A stretch of DNA of 64,000 nucleotides from Neckera pumila. Taxonomy: Eukaryota > Streptophyta > Bryopsida > Hypnales > Neckeraceae. The notes under the pieces are model-generated. The model was not told the DNA's origin. It saw nothing but the letters and a program-made list of their open reading frames with translations, and searched no databases. A program made the translations under genes and the position numbers. Shown here in pieces: positions 1 through 14,034 of the stretch. Positions within the stretch are counted from its first letter, which is position 1. Each line of letters opens with the position of its first letter. Location of the stretch: NCBI GenBank assembly GCA_963969595.1, contig OZ018408.1:1116001-1180000 (forward strand), given 5' to 3'.

Positions 1-126
1 GCGTTCCATTTTGTAGGGTGAGTGCGAGCTTGGTTGCTCTTGTTTGCTGATCCGTTCGCACCGGCGCCCCTCACGTATCCAGCGAGAGAGGGGCAGTAGC
101 CCGTGCCACGGCCCCGTCGTGTCGCC
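1..126 (+). other. 5' untranslated region and proximal upstream of clathrin gene
   Basis: GC-rich leader directly before the clathrin ATG at 127. The window begins here, so the transcription start and core promoter may lie outside. I see no TATA box in these bases. Confidence 0.5.
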
Positions 127-3100
127 ATGGCGGCCGCCAACGCCCCCATCACGATGAAGGAGGCTTTAACGGTACTTCTCCGCGTCTTTCTCTTTCGTTT
201 TTCCTCTTTCTGGAGCTTCCGAGCTCTCGAGCCATGTTTCGGATGATTATTTAGACAAAAAGTTTTCTTGGAGTATTTTTTGGAGGTTTTGGAGTTTTTG
301 GATGCACAGGGCGAGCTTTCTGGATCGCAGGGGGAGCGGGGACATTAGGGTGAGGTGGAGGTGGAGAAGGTTGAGTGAGCTGTGGTGATAGTGAGGTCGG
401 GAATCTGTGGATAATAGAGATGTCGCGGTGGCTAATTTGGTTCGGGAGTGATTTTCTGAGCTCGTTTTGGTGTGGCAATGCAGCTGACGAGCTTGGGCAT
501 CAACCAGCAATTCGTGACGTTCACGCATGTGACGATGGAATCCGACAAGTATATTTGCGTTCGGGAGACCTCCCCGCAGAACAGCGTGGTGATTATTGAT
601 ATGTCCATGCCCAACCAGCCTCTTCGGCGGCCTATCACCGCTGACTCCGCTCTCATGAATCCCAACAGCAAAGTCCTTGCCCTAAAAGGTTCGTTCTGTA
701 TTCACCTTGAAGACTTAGGTGCTAATGGTGCTGCATCGCCATTCGGTGTCGACTCACACTGGTTGTGTCGCACTGAATTCTGAATTCTGTGTTCTGAGTT
801 GCTACTTTGAAGGATTTCGGAATGGACACACAGTGTGTTACAGTATACTGAACTCCGAGTTCTTGGCTCTTTAGAAGGATTTCGGAGGTCTCAAGATATT
901 CATTAAAGGATTACTATTCAACCTCTTAGCTGAATTAAGTAGTAACTACCCCGTGCAGGAGGCTGATTGTCTCCTGAACAAATAATTTCAGGCAAGAAGG
1001 TGGCGCCACCATAATTTGAACGGCATCATACAATGCACGAGCTTACTGAGTGATTAAAAGGAATTGATTCTCTGCAGTGAAAAGGAGGCATGCAAATATT
1101 CACTGCATGAGTTGAATTGGTCGGAACTTGATTCTATCCGCTCTACTAATCTGCTGACCAGCGGATGGAGGTCGCGCAAGAGATTAAGAGCCTGATCTCC
1201 GACTAGGAATATTTCAAGAATCGAATTGAACTTGCCGATTGCCGTCTTTTCTGACTTGAAATTGCAAGGGTATATCATGCGATTGAGAACTTTGCAGGAA
1301 AATCACTCCAAAAAATTAGAGGGGCTGGACATAGAGTTGGCATTTAGTTATTGTGACGATTCCTCTTGAAGACTGTACTGGGAGGGCATTAATTTGGCAT
1401 TTGTACTTCATGATTTCGCAAAACACGGATTGGGCACATTCAGTACATGAAAAGTGACTGTGTGTAGAGAACGACGACCATTAAGAATGTTCAATAGCTG
1501 GTGATAACATTGTACAAGTGACGTATAATTTGAAAGAATTAGCTTGGAGTCTGAGGTTATTATATGCCGTTTCGAAGACCAGCTTCTAGAGTCGACTGTA
1601 CATCTACTCGGTTGTGGTTGAACCTATGCTTTCCCCTTCGTTCCAGATCATCTTCGTTATCCCTGTTGCAATGGTTGTTCATTGCAATGAGAACTGACAT
1701 TATTCATGTTTTTCTCCTTATATTGTTCAGCTCAAATCCCTGGGTCGACTCAAGATCATTTGCAGATTTTTAACATTGAGCTGAAATCGAAAATAAAATC
1801 GTATCAGATGCCAGAACAGGTACATGCAAGGTGTTTACTGCAGTAAGTTTGATTAATTGCTTGTTTGGGAAGAGTCGTTCCAATGATATCTTATGGGATC
1901 AGTTTTCCACCCTTTCTGTGCTGGATTTCACCAATGATTGCTTCGTGCAGGTGGTATTTTGGAAGTGGATCACTCCAAAGCTCCTGGGACTTGTCACCCA
2001 ATCATCAGTATTTCACTGGTCCATCGAAGGTATAATTATTAATCACATGTTTCAGATCTTATTTATGTGATGATCATGCTGTAGCTTTGATATTAAATGG
2101 ATTTGTACATCTGCAACGATTTTTCAGTAGTTTTGAAATACTAGAACAATCTTTAAATACTTACTCTGATTCTCGATTGTCATTGATCTAGGTGAAAGCG
2201 AGCCAGTGAAGATGTTCGAGAGAACTGCGAATTTGACTGGTAACCAAATCATTAATTATCGGTGCGATGCCTCTGAAAAGTGGCTAGTATTGATTGGCAT
2301 TGCTCCAGGTGTACCTGAGGTACGTAAGACCTATGGACGTGATTTCTGATTAGTCGTTTGCGTTTCGTTTCCCTATTGTTTTGCGACATCTATGTGACTT
2401 TATTCATCTCTCCATGCGTCATGGGTACGTGACTTAATTTGGTTAACATGCTCCAAAGAATTACTCTGTATATTTTTTATTAGTGTGCACCATAGAAACT
2501 CTATGTAGACAATCCTAGTTGAAATGTGTATGGGGTATTGAAGGACGCGCAAGTGCTTGAGATCTGGCATCCCCTTAAAAGTCGATGCCAAGTCGATGCC
2601 AAGTCGATGCCCAGGGACGTGACTGTCCATTGTAACGATTTATGCTACCTACACATACGCACTAATGAAAGCCTTTAGTGTAGCAAATTTTTTTTACTCT
2701 TTCTTCTGTTGCCATGCAAATCATGCAACTTTTTTGACAGAGCATAGAATACACGGTGAGAAACGCCTATGACATAACTACTGTATGTGGCGTGATTTAC
2801 AGCGCCCACAGCTCGTGAAGGGAAACATGCAGTTGTTTTCCGTGGATCAGCAGAGAAGTCAAGCGTTGGAAGCACATGCAGCATCATTTGCATCTTTTAA
2901 GGTAACTTGCTCATTCTTGGGTCTAGACTTTGGTGAACGGGATGTAGGACGCGCTATGACTGGAAATATTTGTGTTTTAATTGCTGCTGGATCTGCATAT
3001 TTGGTCTGTGTCTACTTTTCTTGACCTCATATAATAGTGGTACCAATTTGATGAAATCAGGTGGCTGGAAACGACTCGTCAAGTCTGCTGATTGCATTCT

Positions 3101-6100
3101 CAACGAAAACTATAAATGCCGGACAGCTTACATCCAAGCTGCATATCATTGAGCTTGGTGCTCAACCAGGTTGGTTAAACTCGCGATGATCCACCTCCAA
3201 TATCTCTAATCTTCTACCCGGACAACTTCATACTCATCGCCATTTCAATTTATGATTCCCGTTGCATTCTAGTTTCAGACTTCCATGTATCCGGAGTTTT
3301 GAGGGTCCTCATGACGGTCAATGTGGAAGCTGGAATGGACTACTCCGGCCTGCTGTAAGCGTTTGCAGAGAGGCTACTGCTCTTTTCAGGGATCAACTTA
3401 GAGGTTGCAATGATTCGAGACCTGTAGTACTGACTCGTTTTTCACGCTTGGATTTCAGGTAGACCTGGCTTTGCGAAGAAGGCGGCAGACTTGTTCTTCC
3501 CTCCAGACTTCGCAGACGATTTTCCAGTTGCAATGCAGGTGGGTACTTTCTTGTAATATGAACGAACATTATTGTTTTGAAGATGTGCAAAATTGTGTGC
3601 TACTTTGCTGCATCTCGTGTTATGATTTCTCTGTATCAGAATACTTGTAACCTTAGAGGTTCCTGTTTATTTGAATTTGTATGCATTTTTAGCTCTGGTT
3701 TAGGCTGTTTTAACTTCACATTCATGACTATTTTCCAAAATTTTCTTGGAATGTTAAGAGATATTTATTTGTCTGGGCTAACCTACTCTATTCCTTGGGT
3801 TTGGCAGATTTCATCGAAATATAATCTAATTTACGTTATAACGAAGCTGGGTCTTCTTTTTGTCTATGATTTGGAAACTGCTACAGCTGTGTATAGAAAC
3901 CGTATCAGCCCAGATCCAATATTTTTGACAGCTGATGCCCCAACAGTTGGTGGATTTTATGCTGTCAATCGTCGCGGACAAGTTCTACTGGCTACCGTCA
4001 ATGAGTCAACAATCGTTCCATTTGTCAGCAATCAGGTGAAAACTTGATAGTCTTCAGAGATTTGGTGGTGGACTTGTTTTTGTCCAGTATGTGGCTTCCT
4101 CTGACCTTATCATATCTACTGTAATTGGCAGTTGAACAATTTGGAGCTTGCGGTGAATCTTGCAAGGCGAGGAAATTTACCTGGGGCAGAGGGCCTGGTA
4201 TGTTTGTTACATCTTGCGACGTGTAGGTGTCGGCATTGGAATCTGTGTTCATGCTGATTAGTGTGTCTGGATAAGTTTCTTTTAGATATATTTCACATGG
4301 CAGGTCTTTTTCTTTGATGTTGTACGGCACATCTGTTCTATTACAGTGCGCTCTAGGTGTCGTCCAATTCTGATCCTTTAGGCAGTTAATTCCTACGATG
4401 CTTAGGAGAAAGGGGGTTTGTTGGATTCAGGTTGTGCAACGTTTCCAGGAGTTGTTTTCTCAGATGAAATACAAAGAAGCAGCTGACCTTGCAGCTGAAT
4501 CGCCACAAGGGATTCTTCGAACGCCAGATACGGTGGCTAAATTTCAGGTTCGTCACCCATGAGGGATTTATACTTACTGTTTACAAAATTCTCATATTCG
4601 TTGCTGTAGTTGCTGTAGTTTTTGTTTTCCTTTTCAATCAACAGCACAAGTTTATTGGACTTGAAATTAGTGTTGCCCCCATCAGATATTTAGTTGTTCC
4701 TAATGTGCATCTGGAAATTATTTCTGTTTCCTATTGTAGAGTGTTCCAATGCAGCCTGGACAGACGTCACCACTCCTGCAGTACTTTGGAACACTGCTGA
4801 CCAAGGGTAAATTAAACTTGTTTGAGTCTTTGGAGCTTTCCCGCTTGGTTGTTAATCAAAACAAGAAGAATTTGCTTGAAAACTGGTTGGCGGAGGACAA
4901 GCTTGAATGCAGTGAAGAACTGGGAGATCTTGTAAAGGTATGATACCTTGCTTGTTGATTAATCTATGAGCTACTTACTATCTGTTATCGGCTGTATAGG
5001 TCATCAATAAAGGTTATCATCTTATGAGCTTAATTTAATACCTCTTGTTTATGACATGCACGACTCTTAACTTGGCAATACATCAGGCGTTAGATGTATC
5101 GCGTTCCGCTTGTATACAATGTATCCATGTGTAGAGAACTACAATCTATCCTTCATTTGTGATGGGCCGTCGGTTGCATCCTAGTTCAGACAGTTATAAC
5201 CTAATAGTCTTTCATAATTGCTGTTTGGTTATGATCTAGGCGTGTTGCTTGGTCAGTATGTTATATAATCATGTTTGTTATCTTTGCAGACTGTGGACAA
5301 CGATATGGCGTTGAAAATCTACATTAAAGCCAGGGCTACTCCCAAAGTGGTTGCAGCTTTTGCTGAGCGGCGTGAATTTGACAAGATTCTGATATACTCC
5401 AAGCAGGTTAGTGTTGAACCTGTCGACTTGTCTGCTAACTTTTTTCATGGGATTTTGACGTTCTGTAGACTTTTTTTCCCCTTAATTCGTTATGTTGAGG
5501 CCAAATTGTTGGTTTATTGTACATACAGTCAGAACATGACTGGAACATTGATTACTCAGCTTTGCCTTAACTGCAGGTTGGCTACACTCCAGATTATTTG
5601 TTCCTGCTGCAGACTATTTTGCGATCAGATCCTCAGGTACGCTTAAATGGCATCCTTTATTGTACATAGTATTTAGAGAGTTATATTCTTTGCAGCATGC
5701 AATTTACATGCTTGTAGTCTTAATGGTTTCTGTTCATTTTGGATGCAGGGTGCTGTAAACTTTGCTCTCATGATGTCTCAGTTGGAAGGAGGGTGTCCAG
5801 TAGACTACAACGTCATTACGGACTTGTTCCTTCAGGTATGGTGGTCCAGGTTTGTCATTGAGTATTTTATTTTCTTAACGACTCGAGCATATCTTTTCTT
5901 GTAGTTTAACCTGTCTGCTGAGATATTAGTTGTGGTCATGCAGCGCAACATGATCAGGGAGGCTACCGCGTTTCTTTTGGATGTTCTTAAGCCTAATTTG
6001 CCAGAGCATGCGTTGCTTCAAACCAAGGTTTGTTCTGGTCTTCTGCATGCTGTGTTTTGGTGCAAATTTGCTTGATGGCAGTGATTTACTTTGTATTCTT

Positions 6101-9100
6101 GTGTCCTGTTGGTCGTTTTGGCAAGTCCACTCTTTTGAGTTGAAATTATTTAAGGTCTGTTCAGTTTATTTGTTTTCTCAAGCCCTTTTCCATATATTAA
6201 GTGATTGTAGATTTCCTATTTCTCATTCAGGACCTTCTTTGCCTTGAATCAGACTTCCTGATATTGACATGTTCTGATTTCACTTTTCCAGGTGTTGGAG
6301 ATCAATCTGGTCACATTTCCCAATGTGGCTGATGCGATCCTGGCAAATGGCATGTTCGGCCATTATGATCGTCCTCGTATTGCCCAACTTTGTGAGAAAG
6401 CTGGTCTTTACATGCGCGCTCTTCAGCACTACACAGAGTTGAATGATATTAAGCGTGTTGTGATCAATACTCATGCAATTGAGCCTCAGGTATTGTCCTT
6501 GATCTATTCTTTTGGCTTCTAAGTCTATGCTTTGTATTTGTTTCTTCTAATATCGTGTCTTGGAAGCCCAAGTCGAAGTTCCTCCTGCTGCTGCACAGAT
6601 TTAGGTCTAATCCATGACCCACGTTATTTTTCTCGTAATGTCTCTGCAGGCTCTTGTAGAATTCTTCGGAACCTTGTCGAAGGAGTGGGCTTTAGATTGC
6701 ATGAAGGAGTTGCTTCAAGTCAATATGCGAGGCAATCTACAAATTATTGTGCAGGTGCGGGTGAAGGGGCAGCAACTTCTTCTTGCTGTTCAATATTTTA
6801 ATGATGTTCAGTTTTGTGGTGGTACTTGGTAGTCTTCTCATATCGCCAAGTACTCCATATTTGCTTCAGCAAGTTGGGGATCATGTGCATTGATTGGGCA
6901 AACTGTAGAGATACGTTTATGACTTCCAAGTGCACTTGTATACAGGTCGCCAAGGAGTACGGGGAACAGCTGGGTGTTGATTCTTGTGTTAAGTTGTTTG
7001 AGAGCTTCAAGTCCTTTGAAGGGCTTTACTTCTTCCTTGGTGCATACTTAAGTACGAGGTCAGTATTCTCGGTTTGGCTTTAATTCTCAGGATACAGTTA
7101 GTAGGCAAGTCGGTCTGATTGAGGTGGGTGAATTTGTAACGCCTGCAGTTTTGAGAGCACAGATTTTGGCATGCTTGTTTCACACACGTTCAATCCGTCT
7201 GATCTGTTGAACGCTGTGTTCAGTGAGGATCCTGAGATCCATTATAAGTACATTGAGGCTGCAGCAAAGACTGGCCAAATCAAAGAAGTGGAGCGCGTCA
7301 CAAGAGAGTCAAACTTCTACCCTCCTGAGAGGACCAAAAACTTCTTGATGGAATCAAAGTTGCCAGATGCAAGGCCTCTGATTAACGTTTGCGATCGACA
7401 TGGCTTTGTGCCCGATCTTACTCATTATTTGTATGTCAACAATATGCTGCGATATATTGAGGGATATGTGCAGAAGGTAATTTGTTATTTCGTGATCATG
7501 GATTCTGGACATTTACTAATCATGAGCGCAAATTGAATGATCTGAGGTCACTTTGGAGCTCCTAGACGTCTTCCTAACATCTTCGAGTCATGCAGGTTAA
7601 CCCACAAAATGCACCTTTGGTGGTTGGCCAATTGCTGGATGATGATTGCCCTGAGGACTTTATCAAGGGCTTGATCTTGTCTGTGCGCTCACTGCTTCCA
7701 GTAGAGCCCCTGGTCGACGAGTGTGAGAAGAGGTAACTGAGATGCTCGACTTTTTACTTCTAACCAGTGGTTCTAGCTTCCGTCTGTTACGAAGAACATT
7801 ACATTTTGTTCACTGTGGCTTTATTGAAATGATCAAGATCTTGAAAGGGAACTGAGTTAGATACTCTTGTAGAAATCCAGTGTTTTGAACGTTGACCTGG
7901 TCAAGGGATCCGAACTCATGCATTGTGGATTTTGACAGAAATCGTCTCCGGTTGTTAACACAATTTTTAGAGCATTTGGTGAGTGAGGGAAGTCAAGATC
8001 CGCACGTGCACAATGCTCTTGGGAAGATCATTATTGATACAAATAACAACCCGGAGCATTTTCTTACTACAAATCCTTACTATGACTCAAGAGTTGTTGG
8101 TAAGTATTGTGAGAAGCGCGACCCCACACTTGCAGTTGTTGCATACAGACGAGGCCTATGTGATGATGAGCTTGTCAACGTGACCAACAAGAACTCTTTG
8201 TTCAAGCTTCAGGCCAGGTGATGCTCTTTCCTATTTATCATTTTGGATAAATATCATTTATGAAGCTTGTAGTCAGTTTGGATCTTGGGATTGCCTTGGG
8301 TCAGATTGTCTTTTTGAGATAAGAATGTCTTGCCTGGTCAGTCCTACACTTGTCAAGACTTCCTTCGTCTTTTGTAGCTGAGGTTACTCTAACGGTTTTT
8401 TTGTGGCGATTATCAGGTATGTGGTTGAGCGAATGGAGCCTGACTTGTGGTTGAAGGTCCTCGATCCAGAAAATCCTTGCAGAAGGCAGCTGATTGATCA
8501 AGTCGTGTCTACTGCTCTGCCAGAGAGTAAGAATCCAGAGCAGGTGTCAGCCACCGTGAAGGCATTCATGACTGCAGACTTGCCTCATGAGTTGATTGAG
8601 CTTCTAGAGAAAATTGTTCTACAGAACTCTTCCTTCAGTGGCAATCCGAATCTTCAGAACCTGCTCATTCTCACAGCAATCAAGGCCGACACATCGAGGG
8701 TTATGGACTACATCCACCGATTGGATAATTTCGATGGTCCAGCAGTGGGAGAAATTGCTGTCGGTGCTGAGCTCTATGAGGAGGCATTTGCTATTTTCAA
8801 GAAGTTTGACCTCAATGTGCAAGCCGTCAATGTTCTCTTGGATAACCTCCGCAGCATTGACCGTGCCGTGGAGTTCGCTGCACGAGTGGAAGAAGACGAG
8901 GTGTGGAGCCAGGTGGGTAAGGCGCAATTGAGGGAGGGGCTGGTCAGCGATGCCATTGAGTCCTTCATCAAAGCAAACGACGCCAGTCAATACAATGAAG
9001 TGATCGACGTGGCATCTGGTGTCAGGGCGTACGAGGATCTCGTGAAATACTTGAACATGGTACGCAAGAAAGTGAAGGAGGCGAAGGTAGATTCCGAGTT

Positions 9101-11688
9101 GATCTTCGCATATGCTAAGCTTAACCGGTTGGATGACATTGAGGAGTTCATTGTCACTCCCAATCTTGCAAACTTGCAAACTGTTGGAGACCGTCTGTTT
9201 GATGAAGAGTTGTACGAAGCCGCCAAAATCATCTTCACGCACATTTCCAACTGGGCCAGACTAGCCAGCACTCTTGTCAAGCTTCTCCAGTTCCAAGCAG
9301 CCGTGGATGCAGCTAGGAAGGCCAACAGCGCGCGGACTTGGAAGGAAGTCTGCTTTGCGTGTGTTGATGCTGAAGAATTTCGCCTGGCCCAGATTTGTGG
9401 TCTCAATGTCATTGTCCAGGTATGAATTCCCTCGGATCCTGCATTATGTAATTAGCTTCTTGGAGTTTGGTTTAAGAATGGATTGTTTGAGTATTGGATT
9501 TAGTGAATTTTGTTACCTGCAAGCTATCGGTGAATGAGAGTATACTGTGTTTTAACAAACGTTGTTTTTTACAAAGGTGACAGATTGCTCTTTCTGATAA
9601 GATGCTCTTTCTGTCCAGTGATAGTGCAAGATGTCCAGTGATTGTAGTTTTCTGGAAAATCCCTAAATAAGATTGCGTCAAATCCTGTGCAGGTTGACGA
9701 TTTGGAAGAGGTTAGTGAGTATTATCAGAACAGGGGTCGTTTTGATGAGCTCATCTCACTCATGGAAAGTGGGCTCGGTTTGGAGCGTGCTCATATGGGT
9801 ATCTTCACAGAACTTGGCACTTTATACGCCAAATACCGTCCAGAGAAGCTTATGGAGCATCTCAAGCTTTTTGCCACTCGCATCAACATTCCAAAGCTTA
9901 TCCGTGTTTGCGATGAGCAACAGCACTGGAAGGAACTGACATACTTGTATATTCAGTATGATGAGTTCGATAATGCTGCTGCAACTATGATGAGCCATTC
10001 TCCAGAAGCTTGGGAACATATGCAGTTCAAGGATGTGTCTGTCAAGGTTGCTAATGTGGAACTGTACTATAAGGCTACACATTTCTATTTGCAAGAGCAT
10101 CCCGAGCTCATCAATGATATGCTTAACGTCCTGGCTAATCGTGTCGATCATACAAGGGTGGTGGATATCATGCGGAAGGTAAATACTCTTTGTGAGAATT
10201 GTCAGTCAATTGTTGTATTTTCCATGTGTGGTTTCCCTTGTTGCCAGAATTAGCTGTAAACTGAGATTCTTGGGGTCGGTTTAGTTGTGGTAGATTATAG
10301 ATCCGTTTCTTACACGTATTTCTGGATAACATCTGCAGGCTGGACAATTACCGCTTGTGAAGCCATATATGGTAGCAGTCCAGAGTGCCAACAATGCTGC
10401 TGTGAACGAGGCTCTCAATAACCTTTACATTGAAGACGAAGATTATGACCGGCTCAGGGAGTCCATTGATATGTATGATAACTTTGACCAGATTTCAATG
10501 GCTCAGCGGGTAATCACTTCACCCTATCTTCAAGCATGATCATGTGATAACATGAATTATAATGCTCATTAATCTGGAGGATTAGAAGTAACTTTGGAGT
10601 TGTTGGTTTTATTGGGAGTGCTTTTGATGTTCGGTGGTTCTAAATAGATGCTGAATGCACTGGCTCTCATATACTCATCAGATTGAAAAGCACGAGCTCC
10701 TGGAAATGCGACGGGTTGCAGCTTACATCTACAAAAGGGCTGGGAGGTGGAAACAATCTGTTGCTCTTTCTAAGAAGGACAACTTGTACAAGGATGCTAT
10801 GGAGACTGCCTCACAGTCAGGCGACCGTGACCTTGCCGAGGAGTTGCTTACCTTCTTTGTGGACAAGGTGATTGAGGATTATCTTGTGTATTATCACTTA
10901 TCCAGGCTTCAAATGTATCTGTAATAAATTTCCTACCTTATACTGCGTTTTTTTTTTCCCTTCAGTGTTCATGACTGGGTAACTTTACTGATATTTATGT
11001 ATTGGAATCTGTTTATTTGATACAGGGCAAGAAAGAATGCTTTGCTTCATGCTTGTACACCTGCTATGATCTCATTCGTGCCGATGTTGCGGTGGAGCTG
11101 GCCTGGATGCATGGCATAATGGATTTTGCCGTCCCCTACCTGTTGCAGGTATATAGTATGGGCATCTTTTTTCAGTCGTTTGCTTTTCTCAGTCGTTTTT
11201 GCCTGTTGGAGAACTCTCCTTGTCGGACTTGCTCTCTTTTGAACTCTATTTTACAATGAATGCCGCTCGGGAATGTAATGCTCCGTGATGTCATCTGCTG
11301 CAGTTCATGCGCGAGTATACAACGAAGGTTGATGAGCTTATCAAGGACAAAATTGAAGCAACTGAAGAAAAGAAGTCCAAGGAATCTGAAGAAAAGGATG
11401 TTGTCGCTCAACAGGTAAATCCCCAGAAAATGGGTACTGATATTTTTTTGATGTGTCATAAGATGCTTATAATACTGGTGCAGTAATACCCCCAAAGTCC
11501 GTGTGATCTTTCCTGTATACCTTCGCTGATGATGATTCTTGATACCCTCTTTGCAGAATATGTATGCTCAGCTTTTGCCGTTGGCTTTACCTGCCCCACC
11601 TGTTGCTGGTATGAGTGGGATGCCCGGCATGGGCGCAGGAATGCCATATGGAGGAGGTTACGGCATGCCTGCTATGAGTTCATTCTAA
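127..11688 (+). CDS. CHC: Clathrin heavy chain, complete 29-exon gene
   Basis: Encodes the triskelion leg that builds clathrin coats for endocytosis and trans-Golgi traffic. Exons: 127-171, 484-688, 1731-1819, 1951-2029, 2192-2319, 2803-2901, 3061-3169, 3459-3538, 3808-4035, 4132-4197, 4431-4547, 4740-4937, 5290-5406, 5577-5636, 5749-5835, 5944-6027, 6292-6489, 6650-6754, 6946-7058, 7224-7476, 7596-7732, 7939-8217, 8417-9419, 9693-10178, 10339-10509, 10682-10867, 11026-11148, 11304-11414, 11557-11688. All introns are GT-AG, and the joined frame is 1695 codons plus TAA. It is collinear with plant clathrin heavy chains (about 1700 residues): N-terminal propeller ([15 protein letters not shown] start), linker, long CHC-repeat leg, and a trimerisation region ending in a Gly/Met-rich tail ([16 protein letters not shown]). 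The start is set by the conserved N-terminus. I see no frame damage, so the gene is probably functional. Boundaries were placed by eye from splice sites and family similarity. Confidence 0.97.
689..1730 (+). other. Clathrin intron 2 (largest intron)
   Basis: 1042-bp GT-AG intron splitting an alanine codon after LALK. It holds no recognisable gene or repeat. The short open frames inside it are not supported by any family resemblance. Confidence 0.85.
2581..2612 (+). repeat. 11-bp tandem triplication in clathrin intron 5
   Basis: Three consecutive copies of GTCGATGCCAA, the last slightly changed, within the intron between exons 5 and 6. Seen directly. Probably replication slippage. Confidence 0.85.
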
Positions 11689-12955
11689 AAGTCTTCTTAA
11701 ATGAGCTTGCTATATATGCATGTCAAACTGAGATCTCGAGACACATTAAACATGGTTGGTGTGAACAAGTGAGCAAACTATCGCGGTTCAAGACCTCCAA
11801 CTTTCAACAATTCGAGAACGGCTCTTTGTTCCCTGGTTGCATCAAACTGGAAATTGAATTCTAGTGAGGAGTGTAGTGGCAGCGCTGCTTTGAGTTGTAG
11901 AAAGGGGTAGCTGTGTAGTGATGCTCAGGGAAGGCCGTATGTTAATGTCACACAATGTGTACTGAGGGTGGTACTGGGGGCTTCTGTTGTCCATGTCCTG
12001 CTCTTGCGCCTGGGTGGCTACTTCAGCTTGTAGGTTAGAGAGATGTGGCAAGCAACACCTCATGTAGGGAAAGCCACCTCATGTAGCAGTATCTGCGTTT
12101 TGATCGATCTAAATTGTCCTGGCTTGTTTCTTGTGTTGAGCTTCTGTGAACGTCATGGTGAAACCCCGGTGTTCAGTGAGCCTCTTTGTTCGAGGGGCTT
12201 GCTCGTCAGGCATGCATCGGTTATATGGGATTGGTTTGTAGGTTCTATTCTTGCATCATGTCATCCATTATCCCTGAAATTGCCTATGCTAAATCACATC
12301 ATTTCATCCGTTGTTTTGTGTATGACTTTGTTGACTTCGAACGGAAGGGGAGGAGGCTTTGCATCAACAGTGCTACAAGGATAGGACGTCAGAACGTCTC
12401 TTTGTGCAGCTGCTTGTTAACCCCTTAGCGCTCTGAATCATGGGAAGGGTGTGGAAAGTTTGAGTGCAGAGAAAGGGATGCCATTGGGTCCAAGGACGCT
12501 TTTGGGTACCTCTACCTTAGTTACTTCCAACAAAACATTCACGTTCGCTATTAGTGTTCTTTTTTTGGGCCTTATGAGGCCCAAAGGCCTCAAAAAAATG
12601 GGCTGCATCAAGCCTATAGGAAAAATTTGAAGAAAAATTGAATGACAATGTCAAATTGTTCCAATTTTTTTTTTTTAAATTGGATGAAAATGTCAAATTC
12701 AAATGAAACTCATCCAAATATGTGAATGAATAGATAATTCTATCCAAATTATAGATGAATACTAAAATATTTGACTACATCATTTTCTCGTATGTTGCAA
12801 TTTCAATAGTTCTCCAAAAACAAAAAAAAACCCTTGTTTGCTATGTACATTCAGTGTTATACAAATAATAAAAAAATATTATAAAAAATGTTGTATAGAA
12901 GCAGAAGCCATACATAAAGAATTATTTGTAATTCTTAGAACAAGAAGTGCCTTTA
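11689..12955 (+). other. Clathrin 3' flank and downstream spacer
   Basis: No gene is visible. The first several hundred bases have coding-like composition and probably include the 3' UTR. Near 12335-12375 a GGGGAGGAGGCTTTGCATC segment recurs at 52510-52550. After about 12560 the DNA becomes AT-rich, beginning with a small GGCC-containing palindromic stretch (12566-12595). The polyadenylation site cannot be fixed by eye. Confidence 0.5.
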
Positions 12956-12960
12956 GTCAC

Positions 12961-13177
12961 TGTTAAGAACCGTAGTATGAACGCTCCCCATAATGCATGG
13001 TGGATTAGTCAACAAAGTAGTAGATGCTATTTCTTAGCCAATACGGAGAGAGTACTATTGGTCGTCTCTCTCCTTTTGTATATACTTCCATCCTTCAATG
13101 TTAGTGTATGCATTATTCTCTTGTATACTTTGGTGTTTTTGTTTTTTGAGTTTGTATTTCGTTTATTATTCTCAACA
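12961..13177 (+). repeat. 5' LTR of copia element
   Basis: 217 bp, TG...CA, 212/217 identical to the LTR at 19102-19318. Directly followed by CGTTATCAGCACG at 13178, in the position of the primer-binding site. I do not assign the tRNA. Confidence 0.95.
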
Positions 13178-14034
13178 CGTTATCAGCACGCTCTTTTATG
13201 ATTGTTCATGCACACGCTCTTACAATTTTGTTTACAATTTCCAGTTGTACATTCTTTCTGACCCCAGGTGCCCATTCTGCCTTTGGTAACTCCGCCTTTG
13301 CTCTCTCCCCGACTCCTGGCCTGTTTTTGTACCCTATTAACCTTCCCCTTGTCGGACTTAGCCTTGCTCCTCGCCTGTATCCTCCCCTTCTCCCCCGGCC
13401 TGACCCCCCAACTCCCAGATCCCTCTAGCCGCACCTTCCCAACTTTCGCTTCCCTCATGCCGCTTCCCTCCTGCCGCCTCCCTCATACCGCCTTCCTCCT
13501 GCCGCCTCTCTTCTGCCGCATCACAACCAATCATTCCTTGTTTCCCTCCTTCTCCTTGCTCACACCCCTTCCCTTTCCATACTCCTTAAGCTCCCTTTTT
13601 GTATCCAAACTTCTTTAGCTACCGCTTCGCCTCTCCAATTTCCTTTGCAGTTTCTTCAAACCCCAACTATTTTTCAATTTTAGTTTTAATTTTAACTTTG
13701 ATTTCGATTTTATATTTTTTTTTCCTTATCTTCATTTATTTCTTTAATTGAATTATTTTCTTTATCTTTCTCATTATCATATCTTTATCTTTATCCTTCT
13801 ATTTTTCTTTACCTTTATTCTTCATCTTTATCTTTATTTTACTACTTACTATTTACTATTTATTATTTACTACTTATTATATACTATTTATTAATTCTAT
13901 TTCTATTTTTATTTTTATTTCTTTTATTTTATTTTATTTCATCTTTATCTCCAATTTCATCTTTATCTTTCTATAGAAACCCTAAATTTTTTTCAAACCC
14001 TAATTTCTCCCCGTAGTTATTTTCATTGTACAAC
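13178..14034 (+). other. Long pyrimidine-rich leader of copia element
   Basis: 857 bp between the 5' LTR and the first gag ATG. The + strand is strongly C/T-rich: first C-rich (13260-13620), then T-rich low-complexity DNA (13680-13970). The open frames inside it reflect composition and are not credible genes. Confidence 0.75.

Noticed and set aside
8619..9242. 207-codon open frame antisense to clathrin exon 23
   Set aside because: A shadow of a long, strongly conserved sense exon. No independent family resemblance.
12415..12430. TTAACCCCTTAG as a possible TTAA-element end
   Set aside because: No matching inverse end within a few kilobases and no subterminal similarity to the family.
13268..13618. 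Proline/serine/leucine-rich open frame in the copia leader
   Set aside because: Caused by the C/T-rich composition, with no conserved gag or env features.
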